Source: Histomonas meleagridis (Eukaryota > Parabasalia > Tritrichomonadida > Dientamoebidae). From it: a stretch of DNA of 64,000 bases. Of this stretch, positions 9,508 to 19,628 are shown in pieces. The notes beneath the pieces were generated by a model that was given only the letters and a program-made list of their open reading frames with translations, did not search any database and had not been told where the DNA came from. The stretch spans positions 248,001 through 312,000 of the forward strand of contig WSYJ01000081.1 of assembly GCA_020186115.1 (NCBI GenBank), written 5' to 3'. How positions within the stretch are numbered: the stretch's first letter is position 1; the number at the start of each line of letters is the position of its first letter. The translations under genes were made by a program, and so were the position numbers.

Positions 9508-12500
9508 TTATTCATTTTTGAACAAAGAGTTCAGTGTTGCCAAAGCATATTCCAACGAAGTTTTCTCCAATTTCGACACATTCAAGAATCGATTTAATGC
9601 TGCTTCGTTCAATGATGTTATTCCGGTCATTTTTTGATGCTCAATTTTAGTACTTATGCAAATTGCCTTACTCAAGAACACTTGGTTTGTTAATATTAAA
9701 ACAATTGCAGCAGTAAATGTAACACCGCATCCATATCTCATAGCTACGCCATCTTTATTCACAGGAGCCATTATGTCTTTCAGCACAAAAATAAACTCAA
9801 GAACACTCCACACAGATGCAAAACCAGTTAAACTTGGTAAATCTAAAATATTTTCAGAGGTTTCCTCGAAAAGTGACACGTTTTCATTTAACAAGTTCAT
9901 TAATTCTTTTGCTACGTTAACAAAGAATGGTGGCATTACTTCATTTTCATCAGGAGCAGGTTTAATTCCGTTAAACCAATCTTTTAAGTTTTTAAAGTCA
10001 TCATCAAATATTGTAAATAATTCCTGATTAATTTCATCAATATTATTCTTATCTATATTAAAGAAGAATGCCTGAGTTTGGTTATTAGAAGCCCTATACA
10101 ATGCGTAAGCTAAATCCGACATATTTGAAATAATTAATAAATTACCAATTGTTTGCATCAAACAAAACAAATCATCTACTTGTTGTTCCTTAAGGAAAGG
10201 CTTATAAGCACCTTCAAATCTATCATAAGATTTATGCCATCCCGACCCCAGCGGCAAGTCGACGATACGCTTGAACCGTTTATTTTGTTCTGAATAAAAG
10301 TTGACAAAGTTTGGCACGATTTTGTTAACGAACCTTATCAAATATTTGAACAAAAGGAAAACCGAACCTTCCCCACAAATTTTGATTAAAGTTTTGAAGT
10401 GTTCAATACTCACAAATTGTGTAGTTTGTTTGAGAACGTTTGGAATATTTTTTCTATTATTAAAGTATTGTGAAACAGAATCTATTTCATTTTGAGGAGG
10501 GTATAATCTTAAAGGATTAATTTGCGCTATGTAATATTTTAATACATTACGTTTTAAATGTTTAATTATTAATTGGAAGAATAATGAATTAAACGAATTT
10601 ATCGAATGTAACGAAAGAGTTTTTTGGAGGATTTGTTCAAATGGATCAAGTGGAACATCGAACTCTAATAATATTTGATGTGTATCTTTTAATATTTGTA
10701 TTATATTATCGAACACTATAATCGATAAAATCCCATGTTGAGCTACGAAGTTTAAAATTTGCGTTATGTTATTCGCAAATAATTCATTTAATCGATCAGA
10801 GAATAATGATTTAATCGATACATGTTGCCCCAACAACGACAATTTATTTTGTTGTAATACTGAAGCTATTTTTAATGCTGAAACTTCAACAAATTTATTT
10901 TTATCTTTTAATAAGTTTTCATTATTTTTATCGAAGAATTTATCATATGAATAATTCTTCAAAGAATTAAACGCAAAATCAGAAATCATTTTCGCTATAG
11001 TTAATAAGCAGATTTGACTTTCAGCTTTAATTTCTTCATAAAGTGACCTCGACTCGAAATGTTTCAAAGCTAAAGCAGCAGCTGAGTCATAAATTGATAA
11101 AGGATAATAAATCGTATCAATTAAGTCATGTTTGTTTGTATGACTAATGATATATTCGATTAATACATAAGGTATTGATGTAGTCACTGGGAAATATTTA
11201 ATGGAAGTTGTGAATTGTGATATTTGTGATTGATATAAATTAATACAATATTCCTTAAAGAATAACCCGGAATAATCACATTGCTTTGATATGAATGTCT
11301 TAAAATCAGATAATGATTCCCAATACTCAGATATGTTTAAGAAGTTTCGTATTGAGTTTAAGTCATCTTTAGATATCGATTTAGATAATAAACTTTTCGG
11401 CATTAATTTACTTTGTGGATTAATAAAAACTTGTAATTGGATACGTAATAATTGTAATAATGATACCTGAGGAAATACTTTCGATGGTTGAATGACTATT
11501 TTACTATTTCGTTTGTTTTGAACACTTTCATCTTCTTCAATATAACTAATGATTTCTCGAAGTTTTAACACATCGGATTCAAAGAATTGACTAACTTTCG
11601 ATGAGCGAATTAACATTAACTTTAATTGATTAATGACAAAGTCTTGAGTTGACTCTTCAATATAATTTGATAATAATTCTTCAATGTTCGGTAAATCATT
11701 TAACAATGTATTACGTAATTTACATGAAATAGATGTGAAATGGACCATGGACTCTAATATGGAATCATCTAAATTACGAATTACCATCTCATATTGACTT
11801 GGTGGTAATTTAATCAGATTTCCATTTTTATCTTTTTCTGGTTTACTTGGAGCTAATCGATTATGACTATCGATGACCAAATGCATAAATGAATTTATGG
11901 CTTTGTTGATATATTTGGTGGTTTTGATTATTAAATCAAAATATCGTTGAATTTCTTCTCGTTTTGATGTTTGTTGTTCTTTCTTTGATATTAGGGATGT
12001 ATGAATTCGCATTAAGTTACTAAATGATGTTTGTAATTGTGTCAAAAGTTCAAATAAATTAAATTCATAGGTCTTCCGACTGGTATCTTTTAACAAAATG
12101 ACACCATCTGATAAAAATTGATTAAAATCAAAACATAAATCATACGCTAATAAGATCGATGGATATTTGTTTCGTTGATTTGTCAGAAAAGTGACAACGG
12201 TTGAGTCTAACCGCTGAAGAACATATTTACGTTTTTTCTCTTTACGCTCTTCATTCATATGCGATACATAAAAATCTAACATGAAAAGAAAGGCAACAAG
12301 ATATGACGTTTCAGTGTTGGTGTCAATTGAAATATCATTATTAATTACATGCTCAATACGTTTCCAAAAAGCATTAAAAATAATATTAACATCTTCGTTC
12401 GGTACATCTGAAAGGTCCCCTAAAAGATCATTTTTACTAGAATTAGGATTGCTCATCCACATTCGAATATCAAAAGGAAATAGATCTTGTTCTTGCTCTG

Positions 12501-13077
12501 TCGTTTTGGATAGTTTGTTAAGAATAGATAAATCGTCTGAAAGTGCTGTTTTCATTGGACAAAGTTTACCAAATGTAAAAAGTTTGGTGATTAAAATACA
12601 AACTTGATCAATATAATAATCAGAATATAAACCTTTATCCCATGTATCATGATTGTGAAAGTCTTTGGAAATTTTGTTGACTGCTTCATAACAATCAACT
12701 CGTGCTTGTATAAATTTTTGAGAAAAACTCTCCATCATTTTCCGAGCTGTTTTGGCAACTTCAGCTGGAGGTGCTTTAGAACCTTCAAGTTGTTGAATTA
12801 AGTTTTTTGTTGTAGATCGTAAAGGATAAGTAAAAGCAATATACCTATCGATTTTGGAAATAATTTGTTGAACTTCAAGAGCACATTTACAAGAATCATA
12901 TGCTGATATATCTGAAAGTACCTCTTGAATGGCTGGATATTTTTCATCTGTTTGATAAGTAATTAAAACTGAATTAGGAACAATATTATGATATGTGTCT
13001 AAAATTGGGTTTTCGGTGATTTTGGTCCAATTATCAACTATAGCTTGATCTGGTAAAATGATCCCTACATTTGCCAT
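9508..13077 (-). CDS. CYFIP/Sra1/PIR121 subunit of the WAVE regulatory complex
   Basis: The 1189-residue protein is close to the usual 1250 residues of CYFIP. Family landmarks include the N-terminal helical region, YYPLSIYDSAAALALKHFES followed by RSLYEEIKAE (about 680-715; animal proteins have YPLDLYNDAAHYAL...FLYDEVEAE) and PFEQILQKTLSLHS. GEGSVFLLFKYL stands near the usual GSDGVF block, and the C-terminal stretch leads to MRYGCGVTFTAAIVLILTNQ. In other eukaryotes CYFIP binds Rac-GTP and holds WAVE inactive until Rac arrives, so actin branching by Arp2/3 is switched on at the membrane. A Rac-type GTPase and ARPC4 lie 6-12 kb away. The start is the ATG at 13077. An AACGT box lies about 15 bp upstream, in a 75-bp gap shared with SCAMP. 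Confidence 0.87.
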   Translation of the reverse strand: MANVGIILPDQAIVDNWTKITENPILDTYHNIVPNSVLITYQTDEKYPAIQEVLSDISAYDSCKCALEVQQIISKIDRYIAFTYPLRSTTKNLIQQLEGSKAPPAEVAKTARKMMESFSQKFIQARVDCYEAVNKISKDFHNHDTWDKGLYSDYYIDQVCILITKLFTFGKLCPMKTALSDDLSILNKLSKTTEQEQDLFPFDIRMWMSNPNSSKNDLLGDLSDVPNEDVNIIFNAFWKRIEHVINNDISIDTNTETSYLVAFLFMLDFYVSHMNEERKEKKRKYVLQRLDSTVVTFLTNQRNKYPSILLAYDLCFDFNQFLSDGVILLKDTSRKTYEFNLFELLTQLQTSFSNLMRIHTSLISKKEQQTSKREEIQRYFDLIIKTTKYINKAINSFMHLVIDSHNRLAPSKPEKDKNGNLIKLPPSQYEMVIRNLDDSILESMVHFTSISCKLRNTLLNDLPNIEELLSNYIEESTQDFVINQLKLMLIRSSKVSQFFESDVLKLREIISYIEEDESVQNKRNSKIVIQPSKVFPQVSLLQLLRIQLQVFINPQSKLMPKSLLSKSISKDDLNSIRNFLNISEYWESLSDFKTFISKQCDYSGLFFKEYCINLYQSQISQFTTSIKYFPVTTSIPYVLIEYIISHTNKHDLIDTIYYPLSIYDSAAALALKHFESRSLYEEIKAESQICLLTIAKMISDFAFNSLKNYSYDKFFDKNNENLLKDKNKFVEVSALKIASVLQQNKLSLLGQHVSIKSLFSDRLNELFANNITQILNFVAQHGILSIIVFDNIIQILKDTHQILLEFDVPLDPFEQILQKTLSLHSINSFNSLFFQLIIKHLKRNVLKYYIAQINPLRLYPPQNEIDSVSQYFNNRKNIPNVLKQTTQFVSIEHFKTLIKICGEGSVFLLFKYLIRFVNKIVPNFVNFYSEQNKRFKRIVDLPLGSGWHKSYDRFEGAYKPFLKEQQVDDLFCLMQTIGNLLIISNMSDLAYALYRASNNQTQAFFFNIDKNNIDEINQELFTIFDDDFKNLKDWFNGIKPAPDENEVMPPFFVNVAKELMNLLNENVSLFEETSENILDLPSLTGFASVWSVLEFIFVLKDIMAPVNKDGVAMRYGCGVTFTAAIVLILTNQVFLSKAICISTKIEHQKMTGITSLNEAALNRFLNVSKLEKTSLEYALATLNSLFKNE

Positions 13078-13152
13078 AGAACCTGGAGACGTTTAAAAAC
13101 TATTATCGTAGGTGACCGTTAAGATCACCGAAAACCGTCCGCATAAATTCTC
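13078..13152. promoter_or_regulatory. Compact divergent promoter between CYFIP and SCAMP genes
   Basis: Only 75 bp separate the two divergent ATGs. The gap holds the imperfect palindrome GGTGACCGTTAAGATCACC (13111-13129), with an ACCGTT box in its middle, a second ACCGTC box at about 13135, and AACGTC on the minus strand near 13090. Similar AACGTT/ACCGTT boxes occur before many genes in this window. I infer a shared core promoter. Confidence 0.5.
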
Positions 13153-13878
13153 ATGGATGACATAAAAAATCCTTTTATTGATGAAGAAGAAAATCATGTA
13201 GCTTATCCAACTGAACCAATACGACAACCACCAGTAAATGAAACTCCTCAAGAAAAATTATTGCGTCTTCAAAAACGTGAACAAGAACTTCTTAAAAGAC
13301 AAGAAGAACTTCAACAAGCTAGAATACAAACAACTAATGCTCCAAATTGGCCAAAGTTTTTCCCTATCATATATGCTGATATTGATCATGATATACCTGA
13401 ACGTGCTCGTAAGTTCGTAAAAGTAGCTCTTTATGGTATCGTCTTCACTGGAATTCAAGCACTTATTAATATCATCGGGGCAGCAACTATTTCTGGTTTA
13501 AGTACTTATTCATATCCAAGAAACATTATATTTTCATTGATTTTCACCATATTGGAGCTATATCTTACAGCATCCATTTGCTTTGATCGCCTATACAAAG
13601 GTTGTAAAAGTCACAATATTCCAATATCTTATACATTCCTTCAATTTTTACTCATAGGCGTTATCATATACCTTTTTATTGGATTTCCAAATAGTGGGTC
13701 TGTCGGTCTTGCAACATTTCTTGATTTAATTGCTAAATCAAATAGTATTTGGTCAAAGATCATTTCGTTCATCAATACTCTTTGTCTTTTATGCCTTGGA
13801 ATTCTCCATGTATATGTGTTTCAGCAGTCTCAAGTTTACCAAAGAGTCAGTGGACTACAAGAAACACTTGTTCCATAA
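13153..13878 (+). CDS. SCAMP family secretory carrier membrane protein
   Basis: The 241-residue protein has an N-terminal NPF motif (residues 6-8, an EH-domain ligand) and a heptad-rich helix at 33-57 (LLRLQKREQELLKRQEELQQ). The SCAMP signature NWPKFFPIIYADIDHDIP follows, ending with RARKFVK at about 84-90. Four membrane segments lie at about 90-112, 122-142, 157-177 and 200-223. This order is the standard SCAMP plan. SCAMPs cycle through post-Golgi and endosomal membranes and help vesicle recycling. The start is the ATG at 13153. The gene is divergent from the CYFIP gene, and the tail after TM4 is short (QVYQRVSGLQETLVP). Confidence 0.9.
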   Translation: MDDIKNPFIDEEENHVAYPTEPIRQPPVNETPQEKLLRLQKREQELLKRQEELQQARIQTTNAPNWPKFFPIIYADIDHDIPERARKFVKVALYGIVFTGIQALINIIGAATISGLSTYSYPRNIIFSLIFTILELYLTASICFDRLYKGCKSHNIPISYTFLQFLLIGVIIYLFIGFPNSGSVGLATFLDLIAKSNSIWSKIISFINTLCLLCLGILHVYVFQQSQVYQRVSGLQETLVP

Positions 13879-14120
13879 ATCCCATTAATTTCATAAATAT
13901 TATTTATTAAAATAAACATTTTCAAATGATATTTGTTTAACATAATCCACCACTTTCTTTTTATTTTTCTAAAAATAAATAAAATCATTCTTTTACAAAC
14001 AAACATTCAATGTAACGATAGTGGTTTTTCAGTGCAAACCGACAATTTAGTTACACAATTTTATATCGTTCTTTGGGTCTGAAATCAGCTTCCGGAAGAA
14101 ATGAAACTTTAGATGGCATT

Positions 14121-14459
14121 TTATGTGTCAGTCATTTCGTATTTTTCTTTGTCTTCTTTAACTTCTTTAATAAGTTCTTCAAGACGATCTTTTTGACAAA
14201 AGTTCGAAGCTATTTGAAACTCAATATCTTTTCGTTCTTGAACAAGTTTATTATGTTCTTTGAGTAATTCTCGATATTCTTCTGAAAGTTTTAAATAATA
14301 TTGAATCAAGTCAGAACGACTAAGTTTAAAATTCGAACGGAAATTTAGTTTTAATTCTGATGAGTGAGATTTTAATTTGTTGTTTCGATGTTGGCTTTTC
14401 TTTCCATTTTGCCATACAGCCATTGAATCAAGTTCTTGCCGAAATTTCCTTTTTTCCAT
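14121..14459 (-). CDS. Small basic coiled-coil protein, unknown function
   Basis: This 112-residue protein begins at the ATG at 14459 (MEKRKFRQELDSM); the open frame continues upstream without an ATG. The N half is basic with Asn/Ser/Lys (KKSQHRNNKLKSHSSELKLN). The C half is a strong coiled coil (LKLSEEYRELLKEHNKLVQE, then RKDIEF, then DRLEELIKEVKEDKEKYE). A GGGGTACCCC palindrome lies about 20-30 bp upstream of the start. A truncated copy is present at 9095-9375. I do not recognise a named family. The basic-plus-zipper layout could suggest a nucleic-acid binder, but no bZIP signature is visible. Confidence 0.6.
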   Translation of the reverse strand: MEKRKFRQELDSMAVWQNGKKSQHRNNKLKSHSSELKLNFRSNFKLSRSDLIQYYLKLSEEYRELLKEHNKLVQERKDIEFQIASNFCQKDRLEELIKEVKEDKEKYEMTDT

Positions 14460-14529
14460 TTCTTCTAAACGGAACGGGGTACCCCATTTTTTGTTGTTTT
14501 TCGAAAAACAAATATAGGAAGTCAACTTG

Positions 14530-16140
14530 CAAACATATACCTAACCAAGCATTTTTGTATAACATTAACAAACATATGAATGTAATAAAATCTTAATAGA
14601 GGTACAAAAAATTATTGTTTGAATTTCGGTATATTTTTATTTTATTGTTACAATACTTTACAGCGAATAAAGTATTCAATGTAAAATTTGAAAAGGATAA
14701 AACCAGTATTTAATTTAAAAAAAAATGGAATATTTTAGGATTTTCTCAAAATTCTATGTTAAAAATATTTTGAAAAATCAAAGAAAATATTCCAAAAATT
14801 TAATTTTATAATTTTGTTTATTAAATTTTTTTTGTTAAAAGCAATCGATCTTGCTAAAATTTCATTATAAGATGCAGGACGACTTTTATATTATTTTTCT
14901 AGTGCTTGACCCTTTTTTCCCATTCATAATATTCTGAAGTTTCAAGTTCTATTAAAGTAAAAAAGTTTGTAATGTTAAATATTTCTAGAGAATATATATC
15001 TTTCATTTTACCTTATAATCATTTTGGGCATCGCCTAAATGTAGATTATATTCAAGGTAATTAGAACTAAAAAAATCTCTCCCATCAACATTAACTGTAT
15101 CATGTTTTGATATTACCCGACTTCTAGCATTTTTTAATATATGTAATAAATCTATTATTGGCCAACATTATTTAGAATTCAATCCGAAAAGTGCTGCTTC
15201 GAATTTTTGGTTTCGATATATATTCCACCATAATGAAAATGCTTTTTTTTTGCCATTTATTATACCAGAATATCCAACTGATGATTTAAATTTTGTTCTA
15301 AATTCATGTTTATTCAAATATATTAATAAATAAATATATATATATATATTAATAAAGTGCGAAAATTTAACCAATATCTATTTAAAGAATTAACCAACAT
15401 AACATTTATATTGACACTGGTTTGGTATGTTAGAATCTTCGAGAATTCATCATATCTTTTAAAATTATGTAAAAAAACAAAAAACACGTGGTAAATTACG
15501 CATTAAGAGACCGTTTATTTATTGACTTGTTTTACTGTCACTTTTCATGTTCTTATAGAATATGACCTCATAGTTATTAATCAAATATTTTCAAATCAAA
15601 TAATTTATTTATATTTATTAAATCGAATAAATTATTTTCTAAAAAATTCATGTTTATTTTGGTAAATTCCAATAACAGAAATACATCAGAAAGAAAAATA
15701 CATTATGATGGTTAAAACATGGATAAAAAATTCGATTTTGTGGTTTTAAAAAGCTTCCTGATTATCTAATGTTTTCCATCATCGAAGTTAATGCTAAAAT
15801 CTCATGAGGAGAATTTATTACCCAAAAAAGACATCTGGAAATTAATTTCGTGCTCATCTTTGTAAAAATCTACTACACAAATAAACCACAATGAAGAGTG
15901 TTATGTATATATCCCCCGCACCCAAATTTAAAGAAAATAAATATACAAATACATGGAAAAACCATATAAAGCTGTCTGAGCTTGGCCCCATAGTAAATCA
16001 AATGTAGATAACAGTTGATAAATTTTATTATGAAATCAAATTTGATTTTCAAGAGGTTATCAAAATTAATTAAGATTATTAAAATGGATAATTTTTGAAT
16101 TTAAAACACAATGTTTATTAAAGATTTATTCGAAAAAATA
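14530..16140. other. Gene-poor region with a transposase-like relic on the minus strand
   Basis: There is no intact gene. On the minus strand, from about 15330 to 15030, two neighbouring open pieces read FKSSVGYSGIINGKKKAFSL with WWNIYRNQKFEAALFGLNSK, and, after a stop, PIIDLLHILKNARSRVISKH with NVDGRDFFSSNYLEYNLHLGD. The DLLHILKNARSR motif is typical of transposase-like proteins (D-x-LH-x-x-KN-x-R). I call it a decayed mobile-element gene of uncertain family. The rest, including a TATATA run near 15335, shows nothing further. Confidence 0.4.
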
Positions 16141-16143
16141 TAA

Positions 16144-16640
16144 ATGTACTTCGAAGTCTCTTGTTATAATATCTTATTAAAATTATTAGAAATTAGAAGA
16201 ATTTTCGATCCAGACATCGATAGGTTCATCCTTTCAAATCTGGAAGCGCCATTCATCACATCCAGAAAAAATTCATATCTAAAAACTATTACTGACCCAG
16301 CTGCTGAGACAAGATCTTGTCATGATCTGATCAATGAACTCGAAGAACATGAAGAAACAAGCTTCATTAAAAGAAAAAAAAATAATTTCCTGTTCATCAT
16401 TGATAAAGACTTTGACAGGGCAGAAGTTTCAAATTCTTTACAAAACCCTGCTGAATACCACCGAAAACACAAAATAGATGTTAGTAATCGATGGGATTAA
16501 TCAAATGAATGCAATAGATATTGCGATGTTATCATTTTATGAATGGGGGCTAATGGAAGAAGAAACAGTGTCTACAGAAAACATAGCTCATTTTAGAATT
16601 GAATGTTGGGGAAAAGCCGAAAAAAGTTATTAAATAGTAA
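16144..16640 (+). pseudogene. Orphan ORF with in-frame stop, unknown
   Basis: An ATG-started frame of 118 codons (MYFEVSCYNILLKLLEIRRI) ends at 16500. The sequence just beyond is open again as QMNAIDIAMLSFYEWGLMEE, then ETVSTENIAHFRIECWGKAEK, up to about 16635. The composition looks like a real soluble protein, not random AT-rich translation. I infer one gene broken by a stop or small indel. No family is recognised. Its 3' end abuts the convergent mariner relic. Confidence 0.35.
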
Positions 16641-17345
16641 AAAAGGTTTAATTATACTATTAATAATATACTTAGAGTTAAATTTTTTACCATCTTTCAT
16701 TAGATCAACTATAAAGAATTAATCATTATTCCATAAAATAGTTACCATATATTCTATCGTGTCAATTATTTATATATAATTCCAGATAAATTTTCTCTTG
16801 ATAGTAGTGATTACATATGCTTGTGATCATATGATGAGAAAAACCATGATTCATTACCGGTTATGATTAAATGACAGATATTTCTATTGTTGACATTTAA
16901 TATATCAAGAAGCTTGGTTGCTTTTCAAATTTTCTTCTTTCATTTCAGATGTCAATTCATATAAAATCACTCTTAAATTATAATAATGTAAGTTCAATTT
17001 ATTGACGTGATCATTTATGGTGTATCATGGTATTGATGAGGCTTCGTCTAATGTATATGTTGAATGAAATGATTCTATTTCGAGTGCAGCCAAAATTTTT
17101 GAATCAATGAAATCAAGTACTGGTATTCCTGGACTCTAAATATTCGTTATTTCAGATCTCCCTAATTTAAATTGATGCAGCCAAAATTTTATGGTATTAA
17201 TATTTAGTGCATCTTGGTGATGAACATCATCTAACTCTTGTATAATTCGGCTAAGTTTAAAGCCTTTTCGTTTCATAAAAAATATTACTGCTCTTTTTTC
17301 GACCTTCATAAAAATGAAATACGTTATGAACAATGACAATATTAC
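16640..17345 (-). mobile_element. Decayed mariner/Tc1 transposase
   Basis: Reading the minus strand from 17339, the N terminus (KVEKRAVIFFMKRKGFKLSR, then INTIKFWLHQFKLGRSE) resembles the mariner helix-turn-helix. Further on come ILAALEIESFHSTYTLDEAS, the catalytic-block motif LIITGNESWFF followed by SSYDHKH (about 16815-16870; family form IVTGDETWVYHYD), YMVTILWNN (16727-16753) and VDLMKDGKKFNSKYIINSII (about 16645-16705). Several stops and frame changes make it inactive. The expected Asp of the DETW motif is Asn here. The C-terminal catalytic Asp region is not visible. Mariner elements are known from trichomonads. Confidence 0.72.
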
Positions 17346-17399
17346 GATTTATTTCTGATATTTTTTCAATATATAAAATATTGGGAGGTATATTATAAT

Positions 17400-17600
17400 G
17401 CGATCGGGACTGATTCCGACCTTTTCTTTTAACATAAAGGGCATTCCGGGCTCTTCAGCCCCCTATGTTGGCTCGCTTCGCTCGCTACAGAAATCAAAAT
17501 GATTTTTGTGAGCCATACAATTCGTTTGAAAATTTGAATGCGCATTCAATTTTGAGAGAAAGGGAAACTTTTTGAGAGTAATGATAGCACTTTTATGCCA
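17400..17600. repeat. Cluster of inverted repeats in a local GC-rich patch
   Basis: Within about 160 bp there is a nested hairpin around GGGCTCTTCAGCCC flanked by CATAAAGGG and CCCTATG (about 17434-17470). A long-range pair TGGCTC...GAGCCA encloses AAATCA-AAA-TGATTT (about 17474-17516). The perfect palindrome TTGAATGCGCATTCAA stands near 17536-17551. The direct repeat GCTCGCTTCGCTCGC lies inside. The patch is clearly richer in G and C than its surroundings and sits beside the mariner relic. It may be a MITE end, an element terminus or a structured RNA. Confidence 0.5.
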
Positions 17601-17699
17601 TCTTTCACGTAAACTTATCAAAAACCTCGTATAACCAGCACAAATCGTTTATATGTTATATTTGGTCGAAGGTTATATAATCGAAAAACGACGGTTATT

Positions 17700-19076
17700 G
17701 TATGGTCGCATGGCAAATTTATATTAATGAACCAATGGTCAGTATTTTCAATTTTGAAATGTTACTTCATCACTTCACTCTTTATGAATACGAAATATTT
17801 TTCAGTTACCAAACTTGGAGATTATCTCAAGGAAAAGGATCCAGATGCAACAGCAGTTGCATTTTTCTTTTAGCCCAAAGATGATAAAATGGGCAATTTT
17901 ACTAATTTTATAATGAAACCAATATAAATGATAATCAAACATAAGAATTTTTCAAGATTTCTATTTTGTTCATATAGAGTTAATAGATTTTTTCAATCAA
18001 AGACATATCAAAATATCAATACCAATAACAGAGAACAAAAAGCCTTCAATAACAAATAATATACATTATTCAGAAATTCACTCAATAAAACTCGAAAGCA
18101 ATTTTGGACAATGGTATCAAACATTTCTCTATGAGTCCAAGAATGATGAAGTTAACAATATTCTCATCTCCCATATGATACCTGATACCCATGAATTCAA
18201 ATCAGTATTTGATGTCAATTCTATTAACCCCAATAGTTTTAACAATCTAATTTGAATAAAAAACGTTAATCACTTCATTTTTTTTAATGTCTGATGATGA
18301 TTTTCTTTTTGCATTTGATTTCTATGATGATTATTTTAATAATTTCAACACTTCACCTAATGTCATTGCCCAAAACTATACGAAAAACTCAATTAATGTT
18401 ACTAATGTTTTTTCTTCATTAACCCCTCGATAGAGCTTTTTGAACGCTTATTATTTCATTGAAAGAATAGTTCCAACTTAACAATCCTGAAAAGATTTCT
18501 TCATAACATTAAAATGGTAATCTGGTAATCTATTCATCTCCACATAATTGAATAAATACCGTTTACAATTAATGGAATATGGGTCAGCATATGATCATTC
18601 TAGAATTGATACAAAGTGTAACACCTAGAATTAATGCAGAGAGTAACACAAGTAAAAATAACACTCAGTTTGATAGAGAAAACATGTCATCACCGAAAAT
18701 TTGTTAGAATTTGTGATTTGATGTATGGTGTTTGTAGACTATATTATATTATTAACTGGTCTAATAATAGAAATTAACAGAAAAAAATAAAATGAGGATA
18801 TCTTAATTCTCTAAATATAAAATTGAGTAACATACACGTAAAAATTTATTTCAATCAATACATGTATTATATATTTAATATATATGTAATATATTTAATA
18901 TATATTATAAAATATTAATAAACATATTAACAACATCTTCTAGAAATGAAAAAACGATGCAAGCGCTATTGGATTCTTAAAATTAAATTTTCAAACTTAT
19001 AAAATTATTTACTTTTAACTAAATTTACATATCAAACACACAAATAAATCAAAATTTTAGAAAAAAATATCCATTT
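17700..19076. other. Gene-poor region with two orphan open stretches
   Basis: From about 17937 to 18255 the plus strand is open for about 105 codons without an ATG. It includes KKPSITNNIHYSEIHSIKLE, SNFGQWYQTFLYESKNDEVN and ISHMIPDTHEFKSVFDVNSI, and ends in a TGA. A second short ATG-started frame lies at 18287-18434 (MSDDDFLFAFDFYDDYFNNF). Both have protein-like composition but no recognised family. I take the first as a 3' gene remnant. From 18440 to 19076 I see only AT-rich sequence, including TATATAATATA tracts near 18865-18910. Confidence 0.35.
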
Positions 19077-19628
19077 TTAAGCAATTGTGCATCCACCACC
19101 ATTTTTGTTAATTGCGGCAGCAATAGCGAGATCAAAAACGTTTCCAATATTTGTGTTGTTCTTAGCCGAACATGTGATTGTCTTAAATGCTTTCACCTGT
19201 TTAGCAACATTGTCAATGTCTTCTTGTGTAATTGCACCATCAGCATTTTTATCCCAAAGATCCGACTTAGTTCCAACAAGAATTACGGCAGCTTTTGGAC
19301 AATATTCGATAATTTCGAGTTTCCATTTGTCAACTACGTTTTTAAGACTTTCTTTGTTATCAAGTGAAAAACATATCAATACAACATCACATTTTGCATA
19401 ACTCATTGGGCGTAATCGGTCATATTCTTCTTGTCCTGCTGTATCCCAAAGATGAAGGCAATATGTTTTTCCCTGGAAATTTCTCATTTCATGGTGGTTT
19501 TCAAATATTGATGGTTCATAATCTTCTGGAAATGGTTCACCTTTAAAAACAAGCAACATGCTTGTTTTACCGACAGCACCGTCACCAACAGCAACAATTC
19601 TAACTGGGATAGAGGATTTTGATGACAT
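19077..19628 (-). CDS. Rho/Rac-family small GTPase
   Basis: The 183-residue protein has all GTPase boxes: P-loop GDGAVGKT (15-22), switch I YEPSIFENHH (37-46), WDTAGQEEYDRLRPMSY (switch II, Rho-type), GTKSDLWD and CSAK. The Rho insert helix is short (DKNADGAITQEDIDN). It ends in CTIA, a CaaX box for prenylation, so it should act at membranes. The switch I threonine of Rho proteins (Thr35) is Ser40 here, a conservative but uncommon change. The ATG at 19628 is chosen because the longer open frame begins only with a TTG. The GTPase is the expected activator of the WAVE complex, whose CYFIP subunit is encoded at 9.5 kb. Confidence 0.92.
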   Translation of the reverse strand: MSSKSSIPVRIVAVGDGAVGKTSMLLVFKGEPFPEDYEPSIFENHHEMRNFQGKTYCLHLWDTAGQEEYDRLRPMSYAKCDVVLICFSLDNKESLKNVVDKWKLEIIEYCPKAAVILVGTKSDLWDKNADGAITQEDIDNVAKQVKAFKTITCSAKNNTNIGNVFDLAIAAAINKNGGGCTIA

